Part shown: positions 1 through 11,440 of the stretch, in pieces
How the letters are laid out: each line of letters opens with the position of its first letter
Position numbering within the stretch: the first letter of the stretch is position 1
From: Nymphaea colorata
Lineage: Eukaryota; Streptophyta; Magnoliopsida; Nymphaeales; Nymphaeaceae
Direction: 5' to 3'
NCBI RefSeq assembly: GCF_008831285.2
Contig: NC_045145.1
Location: forward strand, 5,762,802 to 5,826,801
Length of the DNA stretch: 64,000 bases
The notes under the pieces: generated by a model
What the model saw: the letters and a program-made list of their open reading frames with translations, nothing else
The model's database searches: none
What the model was told of the DNA's origin: nothing
Translations under genes and position numbers: made by a program

Positions 1-2702
1 TACTACACCCTGGGGCACTTTTTGTTACACGGTAATGCCATTTGGGTTGAAGAATGCTAGAGCAACCTATCAAAGAGCCATGGCCGCCATCTTCCATGAT
101 TAGATGCATAAAATCATGGATGCATATATCGATGACATATTGATCAAATCCAAGACAAGAGAAGATCACATTGAAACTCTTGCCCAAGTATTCGAGAGGC
201 TTTTACAGTACAAGCTTCGCCTGAATCCTCAAAAATGTGTGTTTGGGGTTGAGTCAGGCAAACTGTTGGGTTTTCATGATCAGTAAGAAGGGAATTGAAA
301 TGGATCTTACTAAAGCTAAGGCAATAATCGATATGACACCACCTACCAATATCAGGGAGTTGCGAAGCTTGCAAGGACGAATCCAATCCATTAGACGATT
401 CATTTCCAATCTGGCCATGAGATGCGAGCCATTCAACCAGCTGCTGAGGAAATGTGTCAAGTTTGAATGGGGTTTTGAATGCCAACAGTCATTTGAAAGG
501 ATCAAGAAATACCTTCTAAATCCACCAATTCTAAAACCACCAACGTTGGGTAGACCATTGCTGCTTTACATCACAGTGAATGAGTCAGCATGTGGCGGCT
601 TTTTGGCACAATACGAGGAAGGAAGTCGCATCGAACATGCAATCTATTATATTAGCAAGACTTTTGTTCAGTACGAAAAGAAGTACTCTCCAATAGAGAA
701 AACTTGTCTGGCATTGGTTTGGATGTGTCAGAAGTTGAGACATTATTTATTAGCTTGTGAGGTTAAGATACTCTCCAAACTAAATCCTCTCAAGTACATC
801 TGGAACAACCATTCCTTAATGGGCGTATCGCCAAATGGCAAGTTCTGTTGATGCAATTTGATCTTGAATATGTGTCTCAAAAGTCAATCAAAGGACAAGC
901 AATTGTGGATCAGTTAGCAGACTTCCCTCAGTACGCAGAAATCAGAACAAATGATGAGTTTCAGATAACATGTACTAAGATTGGAAACGGTTCCGACATG
1001 GAAGATGTATTTTGATGGGTCCAGAAATGTGATGGGAGCAGGCATAGGCATCTTACTCATCACTCCAGAAAGCGAAATGATCCCGTACTCTTTGAAACTT
1101 GATTTTCCATGTACCCATAACATGGCTGAATATGAAGCCCTCATACAAGGACTTCGTTCTTTATTGAGTTTTCAAGTGAAAAGAGTGCATGCCTTCGGCG
1201 ACTCTCAGCTTATTATAAACCAAGTGAATGGAAATGGAAGTCAAAGATGAAAAGTTGGTGTCATATCAAGAAATTGCTACCTCCTTAATCTGTCAATTCG
1301 AAGAAGTACAATTGGCTCACGTAAATAGAAAAGGTAACCCTATTGCGGATGGCCTCGCGAGCTTAGGATCGACCATCACTTTTCAACCAATGAAGCAATC
1401 CATTCTTTTGAGATCGGAGATTAGAACACCCTGCTTTGAAACGATGGCGCATGTTCATCATATCCAAGGGGGAATACGCCTTGGTACCATGACATCAAAA
1501 GGTACATTGAAAGCGGAGAATTCCGCTGAAATGCTTAAAAATGAACAAAAAGCAATACAACGTATGTCTGCGAGGTACTTTATCCTAGCAGGGGTATTAT
1601 ACAGACGTGGATTTAGCACTGAATACTCTCGGTGCCTTGACGAAGATGAGGCAAAGGAAGTAATCGAAGAATCACATCGAAGAGATTGTGGAGGCCATGT
1701 TGGTTACCAAACCCTCACCAAACAAATAATTCGAGCAGGGTATTATTGGCCTACCATGCAAAAAGATTGTCACAATTTGTCAAAAGATGCAAAGAATGCC
1801 AACTGCATGCTCCAGTGATTCATGCCCAGCCTCTCACTTGCATTCTGTGACATCTCCTTGGCCATTTTCAATGTGGGCCTTTGACGTAGTCGGACCGATA
1901 TCCCCTGCAGCTTCTAACGGCCATAAGTATTTTCTTGCTGCAACGGATTATTTTACCAAGTGGGTAGAAGTCGTCACACTCAGAACATGGAAGGACGTCA
2001 TGTAGTGTCCTTCATTCACAAAAATCTTCTTTGCAGATTTGGAGTCCCTCATGATATAGTATCAACACACTCATTTCAAGAATGAAAAGATGAGGCAATT
2101 GTGCAGCAAGTACCACATCACGCCATTTTTCAGCTCCTTATTATCCCCAAGGCAATGGACAAGCAGAGGCTACAACAAGATCCTGATCCGCATCTTGGAA
2201 CGGACAGTAGAAACTGGAAGAGTTGGCATGAAAGATGCACAACGCTCTATGGGCATTATACACCACTATGGAACTCCTCAAATGCCACTCCAGCAGAGCT
2301 AGTCTATGGAACAGAAGTGGTTCTACCATTACATGTGTTGAAACCTGCTTTGAAGTTCGCTTCTCTCATAGAGCTCCCTCTGACTCAATATCAGCAGAAA
2401 AGGCTAATGCAGCTCGATTTGCTAAATGAAAAGAGGCTAAAGTGGCTGAACATGCTGAAGCTTATCGCCAAAGGTAGCCAGACAATTTGCCAAGTCAGTT
2501 ATCGAGAGACAGTTCAAAGTGAATGATTCGGTCTAACGATCTGCAGTGTATGAGAGGGCGACACGAGGCAAGTGGGCACCAAATTGGGGAAGACCCATAT
2601 GTCATTAAGGAAGCTTTGCCCCACAATTCATACCGACTAATTGATGCTGATGGGGTACTTGCCGATCTCTGTTAATGCCTTCACCTCAAGAAATTTTATG
2701 TC
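1..2702 (+). pseudogene. Partial Tat-lineage Ty3/gypsy pol, second copy (RT C-terminus to integrase)
   Basis: This stretch repeats the sequence beginning at 6305 and reads through the end of reverse transcriptase (YIDD active-site box just after a TAG at 101-103), RNase H, a second archaeal-type RNase H and integrase. It is broken by many one- to few-base insertions and deletions, mostly in short homopolymers, so no domain stays in one frame. The alignment offset to the better copy drifts from 6304 at the left end to 6360 at base 3135, a net loss of 56 nt. It begins inside the RT domain at the window edge. The indel-heavy pattern next to a scaffold gap suggests an uncorrected contig end at least as much as biological decay. 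It has no intact gene. Confidence 0.85.
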
Positions 2703-2812
2703 TAGTTCTCTTGTATTCATTTTCCAATCAATGTCAAACATTTGTGTTTCCACATCGATATTCAATCTTGATTCTTCCCAGTCGTAAAACATGACAATTA
2801 CACTGGGCATTT

Positions 2813-3135
2813 TTTTTTATTATATCGCTCAGGGCTTGAGAGCAACCCGTGCAGGTAAAGGGTTAAACCTGCAATATGATGGGCAAGGGGTTAAACCTGC
2901 AATGCTAGCAAAGCAACCCATGCAGGCAAAGGTTAAACTGTGCTACAAGCCAAAGCAACCACACGCAGTTAAAGTTAACTTGTGATGCAAGTCAAGGCAA
3001 CCCATTCAGGGGGTTAAACCTGATTTGAAATTCGGCAAACCCATGCGGTAAGGGGTTAAACCTGCAATTTAAGCTCAAACAACCCATTCAGGTAAGGGGT
3101 AAAGCCTGAAACATCTCTATGAAAATGTCTTGTTT
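2813..3135 (+). repeat. Tandem hairpin array of the Tat element 3' UTR, first copy
   Basis: Units of about 40-45 bp built around GCAACCCATGCAGG and GGTTAAACCTGC repeat about seven times. It is the counterpart of 9176-9475 and stops at the N gap. Confidence 0.8.
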
Positions 3136-3235
3136 NNNNNNNNNNNNNNNNNNNNNNNNNNNNNNNNNNNNNNNNNNNNNNNNNNNNNNNNNNNNNNNNN
3201 NNNNNNNNNNNNNNNNNNNNNNNNNNNNNNNNNNN
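3136..3235. other. Assembly gap of 100 N
   Basis: Exactly 100 N, the usual placeholder for a gap of unknown size. It joins the 3' UTR of one Tat copy to the gag of the next, so the sequence between them, expected to be LTR and leader, is missing. Confidence 0.99.
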
Positions 3236-3240
3236 ATTCT

Positions 3241-4310
3241 ATGAAATGGAGACAAGAATGAACAATCTTGAGCTTAGGGGGAGGGAAGCGTTCATATTCA
3301 TTGTAGGACTACTACCTTGGCATTGAAGGGACGAATACGTCAAAGGCTTGCCCAGAGAATTCATCAGATATGATAGAACCACTTGCCCACACGTTCATCT
3401 TTCAACCTTTTTCAATGATTGCTACAAAATTCGGACAAATAACAGAACTTTGTTCCGATATTTTTCAAGAAGTCTTGAAGGCATTGCCGCACAATGGTAC
3501 AAAGAAAATGTCAATCCAATCGAGCTGAAGGAGTTTGACAAGTTGATTAACATGTTTGTTGAAAGATTTGAACAAATACTCCCATGGCTCAACCCTCAGT
3601 AACCATTTGCAGTATTCATCAGAAATAGGAAGAAAAGGCTCGAGAATTCATCCAAAAATAGAGAATTCAATGCAATAAGATGAATGAGCCCATTTCTGAG
3701 ACACAAGCCTTGTCACTCATCAGAAAAAATCTTGCCCAACCCCTTGAAAAGTCTCATCCGCAATTCCCCGATCAAAACCTTTGCGGAGTTGATTGAACAA
3801 GCAAACTCGATACAAGAAGGAATTGAGGAAGGAGATTTTGATAGAATTATTGCTCCTAAGTACAAAGAAGATGAAAAGAAAGGAGGAAGGACACAGTTGC
3901 CCGCACACTTCATAGCCAATGCTGGCATTAGAAAGGACCATGGCAATAACTACAAGCATGACAAGGAAGTCAGTTTCAAGAAGAACACGCAGTTTCTCAA
4001 AGGCGACAATGAAAGGAAAAACAAACACCCAGGTTGGAGCTACGACCGAAAATTCACTCCTCTAAGCCAGTCTCGGGAGAAGATCCTGGAATACCTTCTC
4101 GCCAAAGGAACTATCGTCTTGCCAAAAGTATCAGAGCCTCCGAAAATGATGGGAGGAAATAAAGAAAAACTGTGCAAGTTTCATCGTACTCCTGGTCATG
4201 ACACTGAGATTGTATTGTCCTCAAAAATATTATTCAAGACTTCATCAACAAAGATCTCAAGATTTGTGATGATAGCACCCCTGAGATACTAAGGAATCCA
4301 TTCCCTGACC
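3241..4310 (+). pseudogene. gag of the Tat element (degenerate)
   Basis: Frames broken by stops give a Gag-like polypeptide. The retrotransposon capsid region lies at 3348-3602, with the family pattern LEGIAAQWYKE followed by a leucine- and phenylalanine-rich helix (FDKLINMFVERFEQ). A charged linker follows at 3684-4140. A zinc-knuckle-like segment CKFHRTPGHDTE begins at about 4172, but the expected final cysteine falls in another frame. Gag would form the virus-like particle and bind the element RNA. At least three breaks (stops near 3600 and 3680, frameshift near 4215) make this copy non-functional. The true start is not visible because of the upstream gap. Confidence 0.7.
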
Positions 4311-4319
4311 ACGGAAAGG

Positions 4320-4946
4320 CGGCAGAGACCATGATCACTACATGCACTCCACTTCCATACCATCCACAAGAGTACATTCGACCTTATATTGGAAGCAATT
4401 CACACAAAGTCATGGTGGTAGACCAAGGTAAGGAACCTCTACATTTCATTGCTATGATGAATGGCAGGATAGAAAGTTTGCCCAAGAACTTCTCATGTTT
4501 CCGAAGACTTTTATCTTACAAGGCGACAAATCATCAAATGACTCCTCAGATGAAGATCCATGCTATTTGGACGTTCTCCCCTTGGAAGAGCGTATGGATG
4601 AGGGAGATTCGGTTCAAGCTTTTAAAAATCAGTCAATTACCTTCTCAGAAAAAGGCCTCTCAAAATGGGGATATTTCCATGAAGATGCACTTTACATCAT
4701 TGTTCGGGTCAATGGGATGACGGTGCCACATGTTTGATTGATGGAGGAAGTGGTCTGAATATTTGTCCTGATCTCACAGCTAAAACATTGGGGTTTCGTG
4801 AAGACAAATATCGCTCAAATGATATCAAGATCTATGGATATGATGGCCGAAGCATAAACAGCAAAGGTACTCTCGATATGAACGTGACCTTCAAAAATAC
4901 TAGCCATCACATTGTGTTCCACGTGGTAGATGTGCCACCATCATAA
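4320..4946 (+). pseudogene. Retropepsin-like protease of the Tat element
   Basis: The aspartic protease catalytic box reads LIDGGSGLNICP at 4734-4769. It follows a linker that is open at 4495-4737. A one-base frameshift immediately before the catalytic aspartate separates linker from protease, so this copy would not make active enzyme. The fold continues to about 4946 (IKIYGYDGRS, then FHVVDVPPS), where the usual YNLLLGRPW-type end is lost to a stop and indels. In intact relatives the enzyme cleaves the Gag-Pol polyprotein. Confidence 0.7.
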
Positions 4947-5402
4947 AACTTACTTTTAGGACGACCCTGAGTCCACCAAATACGATGAGTCCCATCCACT
5001 CTTCATAAATGCCTAATGGAATTTTGGTACATCAGTCATCACTATACGTGCTGAGGATGCAACTGAAAGGCTGGTGCAACCAATACTCCCTAGGCCAATT
5101 GATCTGGTGGATGTACCGAGCATAAGAACAACAAAGGACAGACCTTTGGAAGAATGGATACAGAACATGGAGATAGGGGAACCATCCAGGAATGCTTATA
5201 CTATTTCAAACAATCGTGCAAGTTACTGAGAACACCCATTGTATGTTCATTTCATGAAAAACCCTAAGGGTTTTCAATTGCTTCTGAAAAGCGGCTACCG
5301 TCCATTCACTGGCCTCAGAAACAATGAAGATGACATCTTGCAGCCGATTGGCATCCCTTTTCAGATGAACACGAGAGGACTGAGATATCATGAAGGAATT
5401 TG
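4947..5402 (+). pseudogene. Gag-Pol linker with G-patch-like segment
   Basis: Between protease and RT the broken reading frames contain LLLKSGYRPFTGL, then ILQPIGIPFQ and NTRGLRYHEG. This resembles the glycine-rich G-patch motif seen in the same position in some Tat-group elements and in the protease C-terminus of some retroviruses. Two glycines expected in the core are replaced (GLRNNEDD). The G-patch reading is inferred from spacing and pattern, not from a profile match. Confidence 0.4.
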
Positions 5403-5597
5403 AAGATCTTGGGGGCTAATAGTATTCACTTTTATTTCAAATCCTCCCATGAATTTTGTAATTTTTAAACATCTTTTTGTCTGGTCTCATGAAGGGACCC
5501 ATTCTATGAACTAAGAACTATTTTTATATGCAATGCAAGTAATCCTTTGTTATCAATTTTAATTTCGTCCAACTCTTTCATTTATCCTTTTTACAGG
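5403..5597 (+). other. Spacer between linker and RT of the Tat element
   Basis: AT-rich, with no conserved coding. It ends in a pyrimidine run plus ACAG just before the ATG at 5598, which resembles a splice acceptor. Some Ogre-type elements have an intron upstream of pol, but I see no paired donor strong enough to call one. Confidence 0.35.
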
Positions 5598-7283
5598 ATG
5601 TCAGAACTCAATATGTCTCAGTTTATTCTTTTTCCACGGAAGTTTTCCCAGAAAGCATTTATCGAACAAGTAGTCGGTGAAAGGGATTCTATGACAATAC
5701 CCGAGTCAGAATTACCAGAATTCACTCAGATTCAAAAACAAGAACATCCCTCATCCTTGGTTAATGATCCAATTGAAGAAATTAATATTGGAACCAGTGA
5801 AGATCCTAAAATTCTTCAAATTGGCACCAGTTTGTCAGTGGATGAGAAAAAAAGATTGGTAGACTTTCTTATAAGTAACCAAGAAGCTTTTGCTTGGACT
5901 TATGAAGATATGCCAGGCTTAGACCCCCAGTTGGTCGAACATCGTTTGCCATTAAATCCTAACTGCAAGCCGATTAAACAAAAATTGCGTAAGCTTGACC
6001 TTCGACTAGAAGGCCCTGTAAAAGAAGGACCAGAGGACTTGCTAAAGGCAAAATTCATTCGTGCCATTGATTACCCCGAATGGTTGGCGAACATCGTGGT
6101 GGTCCCTAAGAAAAATGGTAAAGTCAGGTTGTGCATTGACTTTCGAGACTTGAACAAAGCCACATCAAAGGATGATTATCCTCTTCCAAACATTGATCTG
6201 TTGGTAGACAGTACTGCGGGCCATGCAATGTTTTCTTTCATGGATGGATATTCGGTATATAATCAGATCAAATTAGCAGTCAAAGATCAACCTAAGACCG
6301 CTTTTACTACACCCTGGGGCACTTTTTGTTACACGGTAATGCCATTTGGGTTGAAGAATGCTAGAGCAACCTATCAAAGAGCCATGGCCGCCATCTTCCA
6401 TGATTAGATGCATAAAATCATGGATGCATATATCGATGACATATTGATCAAATCCAAGACAAGAGAAGATCACATTGAAACTCTTGCCCAAGTATTCGAG
6501 AGGCTTTTACAGTACAAGCTTCGCCTGAATCCTCAAAAATGTGTGTTTGGGGTTGAGTCAGGCAAACTGTTGGGTTTCATGATCAGTAAGAAGGGAATTG
6601 AAATGGATCTTACTAAAGCTAAGGCAATAATCGATATGACACCACCTACCAATATCAGGGAGTTGCGAAGCTTGCAAGGACGAATCCAATCCATTAGACG
6701 ATTCATTTCCAATCTGGCCATGAGATGCGAGCCATTCAACCAGCTGCTGAGGAAATGTGTCAAGTTTGAATGGGGTTTTGAATGCCAACAGTCATTTGAA
6801 AGGATCAAGAAATACCTTCTAAATCCACCAATTCTAAAACCACCAACGTTGGGTAGACCATTGCTGCTTTACATCACAGTGAATGAGTCAGCATGTGGCG
6901 GCTTTTTGGCACAATACGAGGAAGGAAGTCGCATCGAACATGCAATCTATTATATTAGCAAGACTTTTGTTCAGTACGAAAAGAAGTACTCTCCAATAGA
7001 GAAAACTTGTCTGGCATTGGTTTGGATGTGTCAGAAGTTGAGACATTATTTATTAGCTTGTGAGGTTAAGATACTCTCCAAACTAAATCCTCTCAAGTAC
7101 ATCTTGGAACAACCATTCCTTAATGGGCGTATCGCCAAATGGCAAGTTCTGTTGATGCAATTTGATCTTGAATATGTGTCTCAAAAGTCAATCAAAGGAC
7201 AAGCAATTGTGGATCAGTTAGCAGACTTCCCTCAGTACGCAGAAATCAGAACAAATGATGAGTTTCAGATAAACATGTACTAA
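5598..7283 (+). pseudogene. Reverse transcriptase and first RNase H of the Tat element
   Basis: RT copies element RNA to DNA and RNase H removes the RNA strand. Visible RT boxes are VRLCIDFRDLNKAT (about 6121-6162), TPWGTFCYTVMPFGLKNA, and the catalytic YIDD at 6429-6440, where most Ty3 elements have YVDD. RNase H follows (LLLYITVNESACGGFLAQ near 6863, then QYEKKYSPIEKTCLALVW). An in-frame TAG at 6405-6407 cuts RT eight codons before YIDD, and the same stop is present in the other copy at 101-103. A TAA closes the frame at 7281-7283. The ATG at 5598 is the first one before the conserved region, so the start is tentative. Confidence 0.88.
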
Positions 7284-7285
7284 GA

Positions 7286-7740
7286 TTGGAAACGGTTCCG
7301 ACATGGAAGATGTATTTTGATGGGTCCAGAAATGTGATGGGAGCAGGCATAGGCATCTTACTCATCACTCCAGAAAGCGAAATGATCCCGTACTCTTTGA
7401 AACTTGATTTTCCATGTACCCATAACATGGCTGAATATGAAGCCCTCATACAAGGACTTCGTTCTTTATTGAGTTTTCAAGTGAAAAGAGTGCATGCCTT
7501 CGGCGACTCTCAGCTTATTATAAACCAAGTGAATGGAAAATGGAAAGTCAAAGATGAAAAGTTGGTGTCATATCAAGAAATTGTTACCTCCTTAATCTGT
7601 CAATTCGAAGAAGTACAATTGGCTCACGTAAATAGAAAAGGTAACCCTATTGCGGATGGCCTCGCGAGCTTAGGATCGACCATCACTTTTCGAACCAATG
7701 AAGCAATCCATTCTTTTGAGATCGGAAGATTAGAACACCC
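7286..7740 (+). pseudogene. Archaeal-type RNase H (aRNH) of the Tat element
   Basis: A second RNase H domain opens in a new frame directly after the first. Its features are WKMYFDGS (first catalytic Asp), HNMAEYEALIQGL (catalytic Glu), HAFGDSQLIINQVNG (catalytic Asp) and NPIADGLASLG (last acidic residue). All four expected acidic positions are present. This duplicated domain is diagnostic for the Tat lineage. It is in frame with the start of integrase but out of frame with the RT/RNase H part. Confidence 0.85.
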
Positions 7741-9040
7741 TGCCTTTGAAACGATGGCGCATGTTCATCATATCCAAGGGGGGAATACGCCTTGGTACCA
7801 TGACATCAAAAGGTACATTGAAAGTGGAGAATTCTCGGCTGAAATGCTTAAAAATGAACAAAAAGCAATACAACGTATGTCTGCGAGGTACTTTATCCTA
7901 GCAGGGGTATTATACAGACGTGGATTTAGCACTGAATACTCTCGGTGCCTTGACGAAGATGAGGCAAAGGAAGTAATCGAAGAATCACATCGAAGAGATT
8001 GTGGAGGCCATGTTGGTTACCAAACCCTCACCAAACAAATAATTCGAGCAGGGTATTATTGGCCTACCATGCAAAAAGATTATCACGAATTTGTCAAAAG
8101 ATGCAAAGAATGCCAACTGCATGCTCCAGTGATTCATGCCCCAGCCTCTCACTTGCATTCTGTGACATCTCCTTAGCCATTTTCAATGTGGGCCTTTGAC
8201 GTAGTCGGACCGATATCCCCTGCAGCTTCTAACGGCCATAAGTATTTTCTTGCTGCAACGGATTATTTTACCAAGTGGGTAGAAGTCGTCACACTCAGAA
8301 CAGTGGAAGGACGTCATGTAGTGTCCTTCATTCACAAAAATCTTCTTTGCAGATTTGGAGTCCCTCATGATATAGTATCAGACAACAGAACTCATTTCAA
8401 GAATGAAAAGATGAGGCAATTGTGCAGCAAGTACCATATCACGCTTCATTTTTCAGCTCCTTATTATCCCCAAGGCAATGGACAAGCAGAGGCTACCAAC
8501 AAGATCCTGATCTGCATCTTGGAACGGACAGTAGAAACTGGAAGAGATTGGCATGAAAAGATGCACAACGCTCTATGGGCATATCACACCACTATGAGAA
8601 CTCCAACAAATGCCACTCCAGCAGAGCTAGTCTATGGAACAGAAGTGGTTCTACCATTACATGTGTTGAAACCTGCTTTGAAGTTCGCTTCTCTCATAGA
8701 GCTCCCTCTGACTCAATATCAGCAGAAAAGGCTAATGCAGCTCGATTTGCTAAATGAAAAGAGGCTAAAAGTGGCTGAACATGCTGAAGCTTATCGCCAA
8801 AGGGTAGCCAGACAATTTGCCAAGTCAGTTATCGAGAGACAGTTCAAAGTGAATGATTCGGTCCTACGATCTGCAGTGTACATGAGAGGGCGACCACGAG
8901 GCAAGTGGGCACCAAATTGGGAAGACCCATATGTCATTAAGGAAGCTTTGCCCCACAATTCATACCGACTAATTGATGCTGATGGGGTGGAACTTGCCGA
9001 TTCTGTTAATGCCCTTCACCTCAAGAAATTTTATGTCTAG
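7741..9040 (+). pseudogene. Integrase of the Tat element
   Basis: Integrase inserts the cDNA into the host genome. The zinc-binding H2C2 domain is visible at about 7980-8130 (HRRDCGGHVGYQ, then CKECQ). The catalytic core begins at 8186 with MWAFDVVGPISPA and continues with IVSDNRTHFKN and QAEATNK, giving the D, D, E triad. The C-terminal part ends with ADSVNALHLKKFYV before the TAG at 9038. A TAG at 8174-8176 interrupts the protein between zinc domain and core; the other copy has TGG (Trp) here, so it is a G-to-A change. Confidence 0.88.
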
Positions 9041-9175
9041 TTCTCTTGTATTCATTTTCCAATCAATGTCAAACATTTGTGTTTCCACATCGACTATTCA
9101 ATCTTGATTCTTCCCAGTCGTAAAACATGACAATTACACTGGGGCATTTTTTTTTTTATTATTATCGCTCAGGGC

Positions 9176-9475
9176 TTGAGAGCAACCCGTGCAGGTAAAG
9201 GGTTAAACCTGCAATATGAGGGCAACCCATGCAGGCAAGGGGTTAAACCTGCAATGCTAGCCAAAGCAACCCATGCATGCAAAGGGGTTAAACCTGTGCT
9301 ACAAGCCAAAGCAACCCACACAGTTAAAGGGTTTAACTTGTGATGCAAGTCAAGGCAACCCATTCAAGGGGGTTAAACATGAATTTGAAATCGGCAAACC
9401 CATGCAGGTAAGGGGTTAAACCTGCAATTTAAGCTCAAACAACCCATTCAGGTAAGGGGTAAAGCCTGAAACATC
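9176..9475 (+). repeat. Tandem hairpin array before the polypurine tract
   Basis: About seven diverged units of roughly 40-45 bp, each with GCAACCCATGCAGG then GGGGTTAAACCTGC. GCAGGT and ACCTGC within a unit can pair across a short loop, so RNA of this 3' UTR would carry a row of small stem-loops. Confidence 0.8.
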
Positions 9476-9552
9476 TCTATGAAAATGTCTTGTTTGAAAA
9501 ATTTGTGGCGTTTATCTTTGTCACTAAGCACGGCTAACACCAGCTTATTAAC

Positions 9553-9561
9553 AAAGAGGGG
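9553..9561 (+). promoter_or_regulatory. Polypurine tract priming plus-strand DNA synthesis
   Basis: AAAGAGGGG lies a few bases before a TGTAATCACC that reads as the start of an LTR. Position and composition fit the polypurine tract of a Ty3/gypsy element. Confidence 0.65.
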
Positions 9562-9638
9562 CATCTGTAATCACCCCAAATTTTTCTAAAGGACTATGAT
9601 GTTTTATCCAAGTGCGAAATTCAAATTTAGGCACAAGA

Positions 9639-9830
9639 TTCAAATCCAAAATACAACTCTTATATCCAAATTAAATCCAAAATACAACTTTCAGATCCAA
9701 ATTAAATCCAAAATACTACTCTTAGATCCAAATTAAATCTAAAATACAACTTTCAGATCCAAATGAAATCCAAAATACTACTTTCAGATCCAAATTAAAT
9801 CCAAAATACTACTTTTAGATCTAAATCAAT
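9639..9830 (+). repeat. Tandem repeat, 31-bp unit, about 6 copies
   Basis: The unit resembles AAATCCAAAATACTACTTTC followed by AGATCCAAATT. It lies in the U3 part of the LTR. Confidence 0.85.
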
Positions 9831-9837
9831 CATTTAA

Positions 9838-10190
9838 GACTAATTTGCCATTCCTTTTGACCAAAAAACCTCCTTTTAGAGGGTAACTTTAGTCTTTTTG
9901 GGTGGACAAGACTAATTTGTCATTCCTTTTGACCAAAAAACCTCCTTTTAGAGGGTAATTTTAGTCTTTTTGGGTGGACAATACCCATTTGCCCTTCCTT
10001 TTGACAAAAACACCTCCTTTTAGAGGGTAACTTTAGTCTTTTTGGGTGGGCAAGACCCATTTGCCCTTTCTTTTGACAAAAAACCTCCTTTTAGAGGGTA
10101 ATTTTAGTCTTTTTAGGTAGACAAGACTCATTTGTCCTTCCTTTTGACCAAAAAATCTCCTTTTGGAGGGTGATTTTAGACTTTTTAGCT
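9838..10190 (+). repeat. Tandem repeat, 72-bp unit, about 5 copies
   Basis: Units start near 9838, 9910, 9982, 10053 and 10124. Each contains CCTTTTGACCAAAAAACCTC and TTTAGTCTTTTTGGGTGG. It lies just upstream of the LTR TATA box, a place where enhancer-like repeats are common. Confidence 0.85.
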
Positions 10191-10228
10191 CAAAAAAATC
10201 AAATTTTGGGTTTTGGCTCCAAAATCCT

Positions 10229-10238
10229 CTATAAATAC
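10229..10238 (+). promoter_or_regulatory. Predicted LTR TATA box
   Basis: CTATAAATAC lies downstream of the 72-bp repeats and about 30 bp before GGCAAGATTGGTCC, which would be near the start of element RNA. Confidence 0.5.
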
Positions 10239-10507
10239 CCCCATATCCTCCCTCTTGGGCAAGATTGGTCCTTGAGAGAAACTCTAGTGTATTCTCACTT
10301 GAAGACTTAGAGTTCCTCTTGAGCTCTCTCTCTCTCCCTCTTCCTCTCTCTATTTCTCTCTCTAACTTGGAGCAAGCTACAACCCTCTTGGAGGCATCAT
10401 ATTGGAGCTTCACTCAAAAGGAATTTTCAAGTAAATGTGTTTATCTTCCTTAGGTCATCTCTTGTTATAGGTATGTAATCATCATCCCTTACATTTCTTT
10501 TTTTTTC

Positions 10508-11440
10508 TTATCTTCATCTTCTCATGGTCAAAGGAGATAACACTCAACCTCTTTTTAGAGATAAAAGGCTATGCTCAAGTGCACCAGGAGCATGAGAAGA
10601 TGAGATGATATTTTATTTTATGATTAAATCATGCTTCTTTCAAGTATTCTTATTGTTGTTATTTTTCATTAACATATTCTTATTATTATGCTATTCCTTT
10701 TTCTTGAACATAGTCTTGTTAATTATTTTCATTTTCTCTTCTCATCTTCATCTTCCCATGGCCAAAGGAGATAGCACTCAACCTCTTTTTAGAGACAAGA
10801 GGCTATACTCAAGTGCACCGGGAACATGAGAAGATGAGATGATATTTTATTTTATGATTAAATCATGCTCTTTTCAAGTATTCTTGTTGTTGTTGTTCTT
10901 TCCCTTCATGAATATATTCTCGTTGTTATTATTATTTCCTTTCTTCAATATAGACTTGTTCTTGTTATTTTCTTTTCTCATCTTCATCTTCCCATGGCCA
11001 AAGGAGATAGCACTCAATCTCTTTTTAGAGATAAGAGGCTATGCTCAAGTGCATTGGGAGCATAAAATGATGAGAGGATCTTTTATTTCATGATTGAATC
11101 ATGCTCTCATTTATTAAATATAGTATTGTTTTTCTTTCTACATTTTCTCCTCATATTCATCTCCCCATGGCTAAAGGAGGTAGCACTCAATCTCTTTTTA
11201 GAGACAAGAGGCTATACTCAAGTGCACCGGGAGCATGGAAAGATGAGTTGATCTTTCATTTTAATCATGTTCTTTCTTTTCATGAATACATTCTTGTTGT
11301 TCTTTTGCTTCCTCTTATTTTCCTCTATTTCTTATTTTCCTATGGTCAAAGGAGATAGCTCTCAATCTCTATTTTAGAGTCAAGAGGCTATACTCAAGTG
11401 CACCGGGAACATGAGAATATGAGGTGACATATTATTTCAT
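10508..11440 (+). repeat. Tandem repeat, 174-235-bp unit, 5 copies
   Basis: The core ATGGCCAAAGGAGATAGC begins at about 10523, 10758, 10993, 11167 and 11342, so spacings are 235, 235, 174 and 175 bp. Each core continues through CTCTTTTTAGAGACAAGAGG and AAGTGCACCGGGAGCATGAG. The AT-rich filler between cores varies, the cores do not. It lies downstream of the TATA box, so it would be in the transcribed leader. Confidence 0.85.
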
